64,000 bases of DNA from CAVYXK01 sp963708245 (GCA_963708245.1 OY970201.1:1240001-1304000); one strand, 5' to 3'. Counted from the stretch's first letter, positions 1 to 8,529 are shown. The notes: generated by a model not told the origin, from the sequence alone. Made by a program: numbers and translations.

Positions 1-279
1 GGGATGAACGCCCTTGCCGTAGAGGTCAAAAGCTGCCGATGCAGCGTGCACCTGCGCTTCATCGAACGGCACGATCTCAATCTCGCTGTCGGTCAAAAAC
101 CGCCAGAACCGCTCGACGGCTGCGGCGCCGCGCTTCACGCGCAGCACCAGCGCCATTTCGTGAGCGTTGACAGCCGACATGACACAGCGTTCGCCGCTGG
201 CGATGACATTCTCGAATGCTTGCTTTTTGGGTTCGCCGAAAAGGATCGCGATCCGGGCTAAGGTATCGACAACGATCAT
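1..279 (-). CDS. vapC: VapC-type PIN-domain toxin, 3' end cut by window edge
   Basis: The first 93 codons read as a PIN-domain ribonuclease, the toxin of a type II toxin-antitoxin pair. The N-terminus MIVVDT carries the first catalytic aspartate (D5). A conserved acidic/polar segment SAVNAHEMALVL follows at about residues 46-57, with the glutamate expected in PIN toxins. The C-terminal acidic residues lie outside the window. The usual serine after DT is replaced (DTLARIAIL instead of DTSALIAIL), which is unusual for the family and may affect activity. The start codon overlaps the antitoxin stop in an ATGA, the classic coupled vapBC arrangement. Identification is confident; completeness cannot be judged. 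Confidence 0.85.
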   Translation of the reverse strand, partial: MIVVDTLARIAILFGEPKKQAFENVIASGERCVMSAVNAHEMALVLRVKRGAAAVERFWRFLTDSEIEIVPFDEAQVHAASAAFDLYGKGVHP

Positions 280-543
280 GGACCGTTGAGGTCGTCCACG
301 ATCTCGCGCGGGGACCGAGGGTCGAGGATCGGCAGGGCCGCGATCTCGCGCGCGAGCCGGTCCATGCGCGCGCGCCGCGTGGCAACCGCCTCGGGGGATC
401 GGTTACGCGGCGGCTCCGGCGCGATACCTAGCGGCCTGCGCGCGCGCCTCCAAGGCTTGCCTGACGGCAGTATCAACGGTGACGCTCTGCGCCGCTGCCA
501 AGCGCCGTGCGAGAGCTTCGGTTTCCCGAGAGAGATCAATCAT
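276..543 (-). pseudogene. vapB: VapB antitoxin (Rv0623/PSK-regulator type), frameshifted
   Basis: The gene begins MIDLSRETEALARRLA, a typical N-terminus of the Rv0623-like transcription factor/antitoxin family. That frame ends at a stop after about 46 codons. The C-terminal half, with the family-typical ALPILDPRSPREIVDDL segment, continues in a second frame and overlaps vapC by ATGA. The frames join at an alternating GC tract near 437-447, a likely slippage site. Without the frameshift the product would be about 88 residues, a normal length. As read, the antitoxin is broken while the visible part of the toxin frame is open. This could be a real mutation or a sequencing indel at the repeat. 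Confidence 0.75.
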
Positions 544-574
544 GGCTTTAAGCTAGCACGGCTTGGGGAAAAAG

Positions 575-697
575 TCAGGACGCGTCGAGCGGCGAAATCG
601 TGTTGTGGAGGTTGTAGCTGCGCGCGATTTCCCGCACGGCCTCGCCGTTTGCCTTCCGTCGTAGCGCCTCGGCCTTCTGGTGCGGCGTCAAGGGCTG
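575..697 (-). pseudogene. Serine recombinase (resolvase/invertase) C-terminal remnant
   Basis: The translated strand reads LTPHQKAEALRRKANGEA followed by VREIARSYNL and ends shortly after. This matches the C-terminal helix-turn-helix of resolvase/DNA-invertase family serine recombinases, which usually read TPHQ...GE.VR.IARSYNVS.STISRL. No catalytic N-terminal domain is present upstream in any frame, so only the DNA-binding tail survives. The last motif is already altered (NTISPL). It sits between the vapBC module and the group II intron and is best read as a scar of an older mobile element. Confidence 0.6.
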
Positions 698-1489
698 GAT
701 GCAGTATGTTGCGAAACATGCTGCCCGCGGGCTGAGCCAGTATCAGCGTGCGGGTGATGCTATCCCCCGGGCTGGCGTGGTCAGACCGGGCGCCTGTGGG
801 GACATCGCGGGAACTCGCCGCGCCGCAATCCGCAAAAGTTAACCTGGAGGGTCGCGAGGGCGATGGCGCATTCTTTGCTTTCCGCCGGCTGGCTCGCAGC
901 TGGCGCAAAGTGGATGCTCGGATCTCTGGAGATCCGCGACGCATCTCGCCGGCGAGACGAATGCTCCGTTGCCCAGACCCCCGCAAGTCGGAGCTCCGGG
1001 GTTTGTCGGAGTGGATCCCACCCGAGGTGGCGCAGAAGTTCATCGCCAACCTTGTGGACCGAGGGCACTCGATCGGCCTTCCGCCGACGAGCTCGTGACG
1101 GCTTGGCGCCCACCCCTACACACCTCGAAAAAGACAAAGGGAACACCCCTGTTCGACGGCCCGCGCCGAGCGGCCGTCGCGGCTTCCACACACCCCCGTC
1201 CCGACACCGCCAGAACCTCACGGCGCGCAGCGCAGTGCAAGGGTGCGGTCAGGCCGGCCGGCCTGCATCCGGGGCGGGGGTCCGCGTGTCACAGGGTGCT
1301 GCGTTGTGGCACGGCGCTGAGCGGACCCCTGCGCCGGGTGCGGGCCAGCCAGGCCGTGGCGCGCCCTTGCGCGAAGCGAGCACCGTGAGAGGTGCCCGCG
1401 AAGAAGCTCCCTTTCGGTGAATACCAACAGGCCTGCCGATGGTCGGTTTCGGTAGAGTCGAGGTGTGGCGCGGTGGCTGTAGGTCGAAC
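698..1489. other. Intergenic stretch without a supported gene
   Basis: About 790 bases between the recombinase remnant and the group II intron. Several open frames exist on both strands, but they are arginine/proline-rich products of high GC content, lack ribosome binding sites, and resemble no family I recognise. The exact 3' end of the intron may lie at the right margin of this stretch. Confidence 0.5.
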
Positions 1490-1565
1490 ATATCTGTTGC
1501 CGCCCCTTTCGTTTGGCGGTGCCTCACTGGTCCGGCCGTGGCTCCGTCTCCACACCCCGCTCATC

Positions 1566-1598
1566 GAACCGGACATGCAGATCTCCCGCATCCGGCTC
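1566..1598 (-). ncRNA. Group II intron domain V
   Basis: A 33-nt hairpin starts with GAGCCGGATGCGG and closes with GTCCGGTTC, as expected for catalytic domain V, including the AGC triad near the 5' base. It lies just downstream of the maturase stop codon, its usual place. The sequence right after it (GATGAGCGG) resembles the linker to domain VI. Confidence 0.8.
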
Positions 1599-1610
1599 TC
1601 GGACAAGACA

Positions 1611-2942
1611 TCACGCCTTCACCCACGCCACGTCGTGCCCAAGCCGGCTCAGGCGCACGAGCCCGAAGTGCCCGTAGAGGTGCGAGGGTGGATAGCTCCC
1701 GCCCCTGCGTCGCCTGACCTTGTGCTTGGAACGCAACCACCGGCGCAACCGCACCGCCGTGTAGCTGTCGAGCGCCCGATACGCCTTGTTGACAGTGCCA
1801 ACGCTGAAGTAGTTGGCCCATCCGCGTAACGCGCGGTTCAACTGCTCCACCAGCTCTGTGGTCTTCTGCCAAGTACCCGATCGGTCAGTCAGCGCGTGGA
1901 CTTTGTCGACCATGCGCTTGATGCTCTTCTTTGATGGCCGCTGACCCAAGCGGGCCTTGCCGGTTCTCGCCGAATACATCCGTCCGAACGTGTATCCCAG
2001 GAAGTCGAACTCCCCTTCCGGCACCTTGCAGATACGTGTCTTCTCCTCGTTCACCGTGAGCTTCAGCTTGCCCATGATCTCGCGCAGTCGTCGCAACGCC
2101 TCGTCGGCGTTGCCCTTCCGGCACAGGATCACGAGGTCGTCGGCGTAAGTCACGATGCGCGTGCCGAGGCGTCGCTCCAGCCCGAGCTTCTTCCAGCCCA
2201 GCACAAACCGGCGCATGTAGAGATTCGCCAGCAGTGGTGAGATGGGTGAGCCTTGCGGGATGCCGCACCGCTTGTCCCGAGCCTCCGTCGTGCGTGTCCT
2301 CCGCCCTCGTTTGTCGGTTTCTTCCACGGGGCAGTCCAGCCACATCCTGATCAGATGCAGCACACGCCGATCAACGATCCGGCGAGCCACCGACTTCAAG
2401 AGGTCGGCATGGGGAATGCTCCCGAAGTAGTCCGCGAGGTCGGCGTCAACCACTTCCGGGTGGCCACGGAACAGCAGTTCCTCCACCTCGATCACCGCCT
2501 GTTGGGCGTTGCGCCCGGGACGGTAAGCGTATTGCTCCGGTGGAAGGTCGGCTTCAAAGATCGGTTCCAGCACCAGCATCGCTGCTGTCATGCAGACCCG
2601 ATCCCGCACGGTCGAGATGCCCAGCGGCCTGAGTTTGCCGTTGGCTTTCGCAATAAACACGCGTCTGATCGGTTCCGGTCGGTAGGTCTCCTGCCTGAGT
2701 GCAAGCGCCAGTTCGCCGAGCCACCGCTGCGTCCCATACGCCTCGATGTCCGCGAAGTCCTGACCGTCCACGCCTGGTGCACCCTTGTTGGAGCGGCACA
2801 GGGCATAGGCATGAGCCAAGATGTCTTCACGGCTGATCTTGTCGTACAGGGCATAGAAGCGATAGCCAGCTTCTGCCTTCGCTTTCGCGTGCAACGCCAT
2901 CTGCAGTTTCTGAACACTGTTCGGAGTTGATAGGTTGCCCAA
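1611..2942 (-). CDS. ltrA: Group II intron reverse transcriptase/maturase
   Basis: A 443-residue intron-encoded protein that reverse-transcribes and helps splice the intron. The reverse-transcriptase core includes the active-site YADD at residues 266-269, an upstream AYRPGRNAQQA block near 139, a GIPQGSPISPLL block near 227 and the FLGYTF block downstream. The C-terminal half carries the maturase (X/GIIM-like) domain with ALRGWANYFS. No HNH endonuclease domain follows, so retrohoming would rely on target-primed insertion without second-strand cleavage. The frame is intact. It lies entirely inside the intron, between the 5' structured region and domain V. Confidence 0.93.
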   Translation of the reverse strand: MGNLSTPNSVQKLQMALHAKAKAEAGYRFYALYDKISREDILAHAYALCRSNKGAPGVDGQDFADIEAYGTQRWLGELALALRQETYRPEPIRRVFIAKANGKLRPLGISTVRDRVCMTAAMLVLEPIFEADLPPEQYAYRPGRNAQQAVIEVEELLFRGHPEVVDADLADYFGSIPHADLLKSVARRIVDRRVLHLIRMWLDCPVEETDKRGRRTRTTEARDKRCGIPQGSPISPLLANLYMRRFVLGWKKLGLERRLGTRIVTYADDLVILCRKGNADEALRRLREIMGKLKLTVNEEKTRICKVPEGEFDFLGYTFGRMYSARTGKARLGQRPSKKSIKRMVDKVHALTDRSGTWQKTTELVEQLNRALRGWANYFSVGTVNKAYRALDSYTAVRLRRWLRSKHKVRRRRGGSYPPSHLYGHFGLVRLSRLGHDVAWVKA

Positions 2943-3329
2943 TCTCCAGGTCCCTCACTACGTCCTGCGTCTGTCTTGAACTGAGGTCCCTTCCCTCCAC
3001 CGGCGTTACCCGGCTTCCGCGGTACTACGAACCTCTCCGCCACCCCACGGCGCCCGGCCTGTCCCTCGCGGGCGTCCGGTTGATCATCCCTGACCGCGCC
3101 CTGGGGCTTCCCGTGTTGCGTGCGCTTTCCTTGTGTACATGCTGCCGCCACGACCCCGGTGCAGCGGCTGGGCGTACTCTTCGCTCATCCCACCCAGCCG
3201 TGTCAGCCTTCCCCGAAAGGGTCGTCAGGTCGGCCTGCACATCGTCCTTTTCGAGATGCTATGAGGCGTCAGCGGCGACGAGAAGATATGGCACCATCGT
3301 TGCTCTTGAACCAAACAATGGAGTGCCTT

Positions 3330-4490
3330 ATGCCTCAGTCAAAAGATGACCTCAGCCGATCCCTCGTCGCCTTGGATCAAAATAGCACGGTGATTTGTGC
3401 GGTTGAACTCAGCGCGGCATCTTGGTTGGTGGGTGGGATCGTTCCCGGTATCGCGCGCGATCCGCTGAAGAAACTGGTGCCTGACCAGGACGCCTTCCTC
3501 AAGTTGCTGTATCGCTGGCGTGATGAAGCCATCAAGGCCGGCCGCAAGATCAAGCGCATTGTTGTTGCCTTTGAAGCCGGCCGTGACGGGTTCTGGCTGG
3601 CGCGGTGGCTGCGCGCACGTGGGATTGAAGCGTATGTCATCCATCCGACCAGCATCCCAGTTTCTCGGGAGCAGCGGCGCGCCAAGACCGACCGGCTGGA
3701 TATTGGGCTTCTGAAGCGTGCCATCCTGGGCTGGCTGCGTGGTGAGAAAAAGCACTGCACCATGGCGGCGATCCCGACGCTGGACGAGGAGGATGCCAAG
3801 CGTCCACACCGCGAGCGTGAACAGCTGGTAGGCAAGCGTACGGGTATCGTCAACCGAATGAAAGCGGCACTGGTACGCCTCGGCATTCGGGGCTTCAACC
3901 CCAAGCTGCGCAAAGCACCGCAACAGCTTGCCACGCTGCGCACGCCAGAGGGACGCCTGATTCCGCCCAACACACTGGCCGAGCTGCAGCGTGAAATGGC
4001 ACATCTGCGTTTTGTCAACCAGCAGATCAAGCAGATTGAGGACACCCGTCTAAACCAGCTGCAGCAGGCGCCGCAGCACGCTTCCAACGCCAAGGTTTTG
4101 CAACTCGAACAGATCAATGGTCTCGGCATTGAGACATCAGATATGCTGGCCAACGAGGTATTCTCCCGCGACTTGCGGGATCAGCGAGCCGTCGCCCGTT
4201 ACGTGGGGCTCACCGGATCACCTGACGAGAGCGGCCGGCGCCGGCGGGAGAAAGGGCTGGCAAAGGCAGGCAATGCACGCGCACGTCGCGGCATGATCCA
4301 ATTAGCCTGGCGCTTCCTGAACCATCAGAAGAACAGTGCCCTCGCGCAGTGGTACCAGACGCGCGTGGCGGCAGGCAAGAAGCGCAAGACCATGATCGTT
4401 GCGCTGGCCCGCAAGCTGCTTATCGCGCTGTGGCGGTTCGTCACCACAGGCGAAGTGCCGCAGGGCGTTGTACTGCGTCCGGCGTCATGA
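3330..4490 (+). CDS. IS110-family transposase (DEDD recombinase)
   Basis: A 386-residue transposase of the IS110 family. The N-terminal RuvC-like DEDD domain is visible: an acidic first motif in AVELSAASWL, FEAGRDGFW near 85-95, and KTDRLD near 120. The C-terminal Tnp domain includes the typical QINGLGIETSDMLANE, RYVGLTGSPDESG and NARARRGMIQLAWR segments. The start is the ATG preceded by GGAG six bases upstream; in-frame upstream ATGs lack a good ribosome binding site. These enzymes act with a structured non-coding RNA from the element's flank, and a long non-coding stretch follows the gene here. No terminal inverted repeats are expected. Confidence 0.9.
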   Translation: MPQSKDDLSRSLVALDQNSTVICAVELSAASWLVGGIVPGIARDPLKKLVPDQDAFLKLLYRWRDEAIKAGRKIKRIVVAFEAGRDGFWLARWLRARGIEAYVIHPTSIPVSREQRRAKTDRLDIGLLKRAILGWLRGEKKHCTMAAIPTLDEEDAKRPHREREQLVGKRTGIVNRMKAALVRLGIRGFNPKLRKAPQQLATLRTPEGRLIPPNTLAELQREMAHLRFVNQQIKQIEDTRLNQLQQAPQHASNAKVLQLEQINGLGIETSDMLANEVFSRDLRDQRAVARYVGLTGSPDESGRRRREKGLAKAGNARARRGMIQLAWRFLNHQKNSALAQWYQTRVAAGKKRKTMIVALARKLLIALWRFVTTGEVPQGVVLRPAS

Positions 4491-4790
4491 CTGGGGGAAT
4501 GACGAAAGCCGCAAAAGCAGGCAGTTTCGGCGCTCGTCCTCATACGACGAACTGCCGATGACGATCCGAGGTGGTGGTGATCCGCAGCAAGCCATGGCTT
4601 CCATGCCGCTTTCGAGAATGGACCCGCCACCCCGGAGCTTCGCCGCCGATGCGCATGGCTGCATCATGGTCCGGATCCAGCGTTGGATCCACCGAATGCA
4701 AGGTTGTGGCGCGATCTCCGCGCCTGATGGCGAGCTCCCCTCCGATCGTCCCGAAGCAGCTCAAGAGGAGGACCGTCGCATGGCATAATT
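4491..4790 (+). ncRNA. Candidate bridge-RNA region of the IS110-family element
   Basis: About 300 nt directly downstream of the transposase carry no convincing gene but several hairpins. One is 4520-4556, where GGCAGTT pairs with AACTGCC; other paired GGTGG/CCACC and GGATCC-type stems follow. IS110 relatives of the IS1111 subgroup are known to encode a target- and donor-binding bridge RNA in the 3' non-coding end. Position and length fit, but I cannot identify the guide loops. The stretch probably ends near a TAATTGAGCTTGACAT sequence around 4788-4803 that resembles an element end. Confidence 0.35.
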
Positions 4791-4904
4791 GAGCTTGACA
4801 TTCATCGCCTCATGCAAGGCTTGCTCGGCGTTCACTCGCGTTGCGGCCTGTACACTCGCGCGGGCCACCAATTCGTGACCCGCTAGACCGAAGGCTTCAG
4901 CCAT
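4761..4904 (-). CDS. Small unknown protein, probably truncated by the IS110-family element
   Basis: A 47-codon frame begins MAEAFGLAGHELVARASV and has a near-perfect ribosome binding site, GGAGGTGA, four bases before its ATG. Its last codons run through the presumed right end of the IS110-family element, so the C-terminus (about NYAMRRSSS) is probably element DNA and the original 3' end is lost. I recognise no family. The strong ribosome binding site argues that the start is real. Confidence 0.4.
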   Translation of the reverse strand: MAEAFGLAGHELVARASVQAATRVNAEQALHEAMNVKLNYAMRRSSS

Positions 4905-5086
4905 TTCGTCACCTCCATGACTGCTCCGGTTGCTTCCGGCTGGAGCGTTGCCGGGTGGGACTTGCACCCACTGGAAAGCGCCGCCTTTCACGGCGCACAC
5001 CCTTTGCGGTCTTTTGCCGAAACCGAATAGCCTACCGACGAACGAGGTGGTCGAATTTGGTGGAGCTATGTCCAGGGAGGACACAG

Positions 5087-7153
5087 ATGGTTGCGTGCGG
5101 ACGCAAAGGCGGAATAGTCACGCTGCTAATCGCGGCAGGATTGCTCGGCTGGGTCATTAGCCCGGCTGAAGCTGCTGTCCGCGTTGAAGGACAGGTCGTG
5201 GCGGGCGGCGGCGCCGTCGCCGGATCGACGGTGAGCCTGTGGGCGGCAAGCGCCGATTCACCCGTGCAACTAACGCAGGTTCAGACCGACGCGGACGGAA
5301 ACTTCGTCGTATCCACCGACCAGGCGCCCGACGGTGCAAGCCTCTACCTTGTCGCGACCGGGGGCACGCCCTCGGTCAACAAGCCGGTTGGCAACAACCC
5401 TTCCATCGCCCTGCTCGCGGTGCTGGGCGCCAAGCCGCCGGCGAGGGCCGTCGTCAACGAGTTTACCACCGTCGCCTCGGTGTGGACGCACGCACAATTC
5501 CTCAATGGTACCGCCATCCAGGGTCACGCTCTCGGCCTACGCATCGCGGCCGGCAATGTGCCGAACTTCGTGGATTTCGCGACGGGCGGGTGGGGTGTGC
5601 CGATCCAGGATCCGCTTAACAGCGGCCAGACGCCAACAATGGCAAACTTTGCAACACTGGCCGACCTGCTCGCCGGCTGCGCAACGCGCGTGACGCCGGA
5701 CGCGTGCGGGGAGTTGTTCCGGGCCGCGACGCCACCCAAAGGCGAGGCGCCGACCAACACATTGTCCGCCGCACTGTCGATTGCCCGCTATTCCTGGTAT
5801 CGGCCGGGACGGCTCTTTGCCTTGCTTGAGGTCTTCTATCCAATCCCGGCGGGAAAGAACCTCCGGCCGGTGCCGTTCATGCCCTACCTGAACGACACGC
5901 CCAGCGCCTGGGTGCTGCCGCTGAAGTTCGACGGCGGCGGCTACCGCGCGGGCGGCAAGGCGATGTTCGACAGCGAGGGGAACCTCTGGGTCGGCGACAA
6001 CTTCACCGTCGGTTGGCAGGGGCAGGACTCGTTGTGGCAGGGCCACGCCACCAAGTTCGCCGCGAACGGCCGCCCGCTCTCGCCGATCACTACGGGTTTC
6101 ACCGGTGGCGGCATGGAGGGCGGCACCTTCGGGAACGCCATCGACGCGCACGACAATGCTTGGCTCACCAGCTACGGCAGCAAGTCGATCACGGTCTTCG
6201 ACAAGAACGGCAAGCCGCTGACGCCGCCCAAGGGCATCACCTTCGGTGGCCGTCTCGGGTTGATGCAGGGGGTTATCGTCACGCCCAGCGGCGACGTGTG
6301 GATTCTCGGTATCGAGAAGCGGCAGCTTGTCTATTTCCCTAACGGCGACCTGACGAAAGGCCGGATCGTTTGCGAGGGTGATTCGGCGGAGCCGTGCAAG
6401 TCGTTCTCGGCACCATTCCATTTGGCCATAGATCAGCAGGACCGGATATGGGTGTCGAACAGCGGCATCGATCACGTTACGCGTTTCCCGGCCTCTGATC
6501 CGAGTAAGGCCGAGAACTTCAAGGTCGGGTTCAACAGCAGCGGACTGGCCATCGACAGCCAGGGCAACGTCTGGGTGACCAACCGTTTCGGTAGCGGTCT
6601 GCTGGGCATGGCGCACCTGGTGGATATGGGGATACATCTCAAACTTTGGGGTGTTGCTGCGGCTTCCGATTACCTGACGAAGACGATGTCTCAGCAAAAG
6701 GGTGGCGCATTCGGCGGCAGTGTCACGGTGCTGCGGCCGGACGGTTCGGCGTATCCTGGCTCTCCCTTCAACGGCGGCGGTCTGCCCGGGCCATGGGCCG
6801 CTGTTGTGGACGGCAACGACAACGTCTGGATATCCAACTTCGCCGGCCCGAGCAGCCCTATCGTGGAGCTATGCGGGGTCCACACGGAGAATTGCGCGCT
6901 AGGAATGAAGACTGGCGACCAGATCGCGCCGCCCGGCGGCTACGTGGGCGGCGGTTTGCAGTTGCAGACCGACATCGCGATCGATCCGGCAGGCAATGTC
7001 TGGGCGATGAACAACTGGCAGGACATCGATAGCTGCGTGAGTCCGTTCGATGAGGCTCTTTCGACACGCTGCGGCGGCCAAGGCGTGGTGATTTTCTACG
7101 GGATGGCAAAGCCCGTGCGCGCGCCGCAGATCGGCCCGGCACGGGTGCCGTAA
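5087..7153 (+). CDS. Exported NHL/SMP-30-like seven-bladed propeller protein
   Basis: A 688-residue protein with a signal peptide (LLIAAGLLGWV, cleavage near AEA at about 27-29). A short carboxypeptidase-regulatory-like beta domain (VEGQVVAGGGAVAGSTVSL) follows, then a central helical region. The C-terminal half has seven repeats of the type GNxWVxN: GNLWVGDN, DNAWLTSY, GDVWILG, DRIWVSN, GNVWVTN, DNVWISN and GNVWAMN. This pattern indicates a seven-bladed NHL/vgb-type beta-propeller in the periplasm or outside the cell. Cysteines near the last blades may form disulfides. The start at 5087 is favoured by AGGGAGG eight bases upstream. Ligand or enzymatic activity cannot be inferred; no lyase catalytic residues were recognised. 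Confidence 0.8.
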   Translation: MVACGRKGGIVTLLIAAGLLGWVISPAEAAVRVEGQVVAGGGAVAGSTVSLWAASADSPVQLTQVQTDADGNFVVSTDQAPDGASLYLVATGGTPSVNKPVGNNPSIALLAVLGAKPPARAVVNEFTTVASVWTHAQFLNGTAIQGHALGLRIAAGNVPNFVDFATGGWGVPIQDPLNSGQTPTMANFATLADLLAGCATRVTPDACGELFRAATPPKGEAPTNTLSAALSIARYSWYRPGRLFALLEVFYPIPAGKNLRPVPFMPYLNDTPSAWVLPLKFDGGGYRAGGKAMFDSEGNLWVGDNFTVGWQGQDSLWQGHATKFAANGRPLSPITTGFTGGGMEGGTFGNAIDAHDNAWLTSYGSKSITVFDKNGKPLTPPKGITFGGRLGLMQGVIVTPSGDVWILGIEKRQLVYFPNGDLTKGRIVCEGDSAEPCKSFSAPFHLAIDQQDRIWVSNSGIDHVTRFPASDPSKAENFKVGFNSSGLAIDSQGNVWVTNRFGSGLLGMAHLVDMGIHLKLWGVAAASDYLTKTMSQQKGGAFGGSVTVLRPDGSAYPGSPFNGGGLPGPWAAVVDGNDNVWISNFAGPSSPIVELCGVHTENCALGMKTGDQIAPPGGYVGGGLQLQTDIAIDPAGNVWAMNNWQDIDSCVSPFDEALSTRCGGQGVVIFYGMAKPVRAPQIGPARVP

Positions 7154-7294
7154 CGGGCCAACCTCTCACGCAGGAAGGTCCGGAATCCACCGAAGCGATC
7201 ATCGGATCGGCCGGATGGTATTAGACCCGGAAAGTCACCGGGCATTGTTCACGCTGGCTCGGCTGCGCGCCCCGACTGACTTACATATAAGCCC

Positions 7295-7525
7295 ATGCGC
7301 GACCGTGCCAGCAATGCCCAGCATCAGGCTCGTCACCGCGAGAAGCTGCGGCGGCAGGGAATGCGGCTGCTCCAGGTCTGGGTTCCCGATCCCGGGGCGC
7401 CGGGCTTCGCCGACGAATATCGCCGGCAGGCCAAGCTTGTCGCCGAGACCTACGTGTCGGGCGGCGAAGATGCCGATCTACTCGACTTCATCGAGCGCAC
7501 GTTCGATGCGGACTTTCCCGAATGA
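7295..7525 (+). CDS. MazE-like antitoxin (DUF3018 type)
   Basis: A 76-residue basic-then-acidic protein: the N-terminal part is RDRASNAQHQARHREKLRRQ, then GMRLLQVWVPDPGAPGFADE, ending in an acidic tail. This matches the small antitoxin MazE-like family (DUF3018) encoded just before MazF-type toxins. The stop overlaps the start of the toxin frame in ATGA, so the two are translationally coupled. It should bind and neutralise the toxin and autoregulate the pair. Here the toxin gene is frameshifted. Confidence 0.8.
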   Translation: MRDRASNAQHQARHREKLRRQGMRLLQVWVPDPGAPGFADEYRRQAKLVAETYVSGGEDADLLDFIERTFDADFPE

Positions 7526-7883
7526 ACGTGACCGCGCTGCGGCGCAGGAACATCGTAATCGCCGCCGACCGCTCGGGCGAGTTCCGCGCCAAGCCGCGGC
7601 CTTTCGTCCTGCTGCAAACGCTGCTGCTGCCTGACGAAGCCGCGCCGCTGCCAGTCGTAGCAATCACAACGACCTTCCGGGACGCACCGCTGCTCGCGTC
7701 TCACTGCCGGCGGACAGCACGACCAGGCTGACGGCGCCATCGCGGGTAGCGATCGATCTCATCACCACGATCCGGCGCCACCGCTTGCGCCAGCGCATCG
7801 GCCGCATCAATTCCGCCGCCATGGTGGCGATCGGCAGCGCGCTGCTGGTGTATCTCGGCTTCGCCGGCGAGGTGGCCGCGTGA
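7522..7883 (+). pseudogene. MazF-type toxin, frameshifted
   Basis: The first frame reads ...NIVIAADRSGEFRAKPRPF VLLQTLLLP and continues to FRDAPLL, typical of MazF/PemK-like endoribonucleases. It then runs out of register and stops. A second frame resumes at once with RVSLPADSTTRLTAPSRVAI and ends YLGFAGEVAA, the expected C-terminus. One missing base near 7690-7697 accounts for the break. The intact product would be about 120 residues, normal for the family. It is coupled to the upstream DUF3018 antitoxin by an ATGA overlap. As read it cannot make a full toxin. Confidence 0.78.
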
Positions 7884-8052
7884 TCCGATTGACCTTAAGC
7901 CGGACAAGCCGGAACCAAGAAGGTAAAAGCCTTATTGCGATCCCTGTTGATTGAGGCAGAATTCAACTCAATCGACCAGCCGAGATCACTATTGGCGCGT
8001 CGCCGACGCCAGCCTCCAGGCGCCGGTGAGTTGACGTTTGATTGATTATTCG

Positions 8053-8529
8053 CACGGAGAAAGCGCGGAGGCCACGGTGATCACGGAGCGGGATTATGCT
8101 GTTGGCGGAGCCATTGACCGAATGTGTGATCGGCCTCGCAATCGAGGTGCACCGCCACACCGGTCCTGGGCTGTTGGAGTCCGTGTACGAGCAGTGCCTG
8201 TGCCACGAGCTGGCGCAGGCAGGGATTGCTTTCGCGCGGCAGGTTGCAATTCCCGTCATCTACAAGGGCGTACCGATCGGTGACGGCTTTAAGGCGGATA
8301 TCGTCGTCGCGTGTGAGCTCATCCTCGAAGTCAAAGCCGTCGCCGCCATTTTGCCGGTCCACGAGGTCCAGCTCCGAACCTATCTCCGCATGAGTGGCAT
8401 CCGTATTGGTCTGTTGCTGAACTTCCACGCACCGCGCCTGATAGACGGCTTGCGTCGCTACGTAGTCTGATGCCGCACGGCGCGAAGCACTCTCTCCGTG
8501 GTCACCGTGATCTCCGTTCTGACTCCGTG
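8053..8529. repeat. 36-bp imperfect inverted repeats bracketing the GxxExxY gene
   Basis: The arms are 8053-8088 and 8494-8529. Left arm and reverse-complemented right arm agree at 29 of 36 positions and share the units CACGGAG, CGGAG and CACGGTGA. The units are internally repetitive (CACGGAG occurs at both ends of each arm). They lie immediately outside the single gene between them. Confidence 0.7.
8096..8470 (+). CDS. GxxExxY protein (PD-(D/E)XK-like fold)
   Basis: A 124-residue protein of the GxxExxY family. The signature is GPGLLESVYEQCL near residues 23-35, preceded by VIGLAIEVHRHTG. A downstream FKADIVV...LILEVKAV carries the D and ExK residues of a PD-(D/E)XK nuclease-like core. The C-terminus QLRTYLRMSGIRIGLLLNF is also typical. 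Cellular role is unproven; the fold suggests nucleic-acid binding or cleavage. The gene stands alone between inverted CACGGAG repeats. An upstream in-frame extension is blocked by a stop, so the ATG at 8096 is used. Confidence 0.85.
   Translation: MLLAEPLTECVIGLAIEVHRHTGPGLLESVYEQCLCHELAQAGIAFARQVAIPVIYKGVPIGDGFKADIVVACELILEVKAVAAILPVHEVQLRTYLRMSGIRIGLLLNFHAPRLIDGLRRYVV

Larger units (their letters stand above)
1490..3240 (-). mobile_element. Group II intron (ends approximate)
   Basis: The element runs on the minus strand. Its 5' end is placed at a GTGCAG-like start at 3240, followed by a structured 5' region of about 300 nt before the reverse transcriptase gene. A recognisable domain V lies downstream of the gene, and further base-paired sequence that could be domain VI follows it. 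The 3' boundary is uncertain within roughly 1490-1540. The intron lies only about 90 bp from the IS110-family transposase gene, so it may have inserted next to or into that element's end. Domain V and an apparently full-length maturase suggest it could be mobile. Confidence 0.7.

Noticed and set aside
863..1420. 185-codon plus-strand frame near the group II intron
   Set aside because: It is Arg/Ser/Gly low-complexity in nature, without ribosome binding site, and has competing frames of similar length on both strands.
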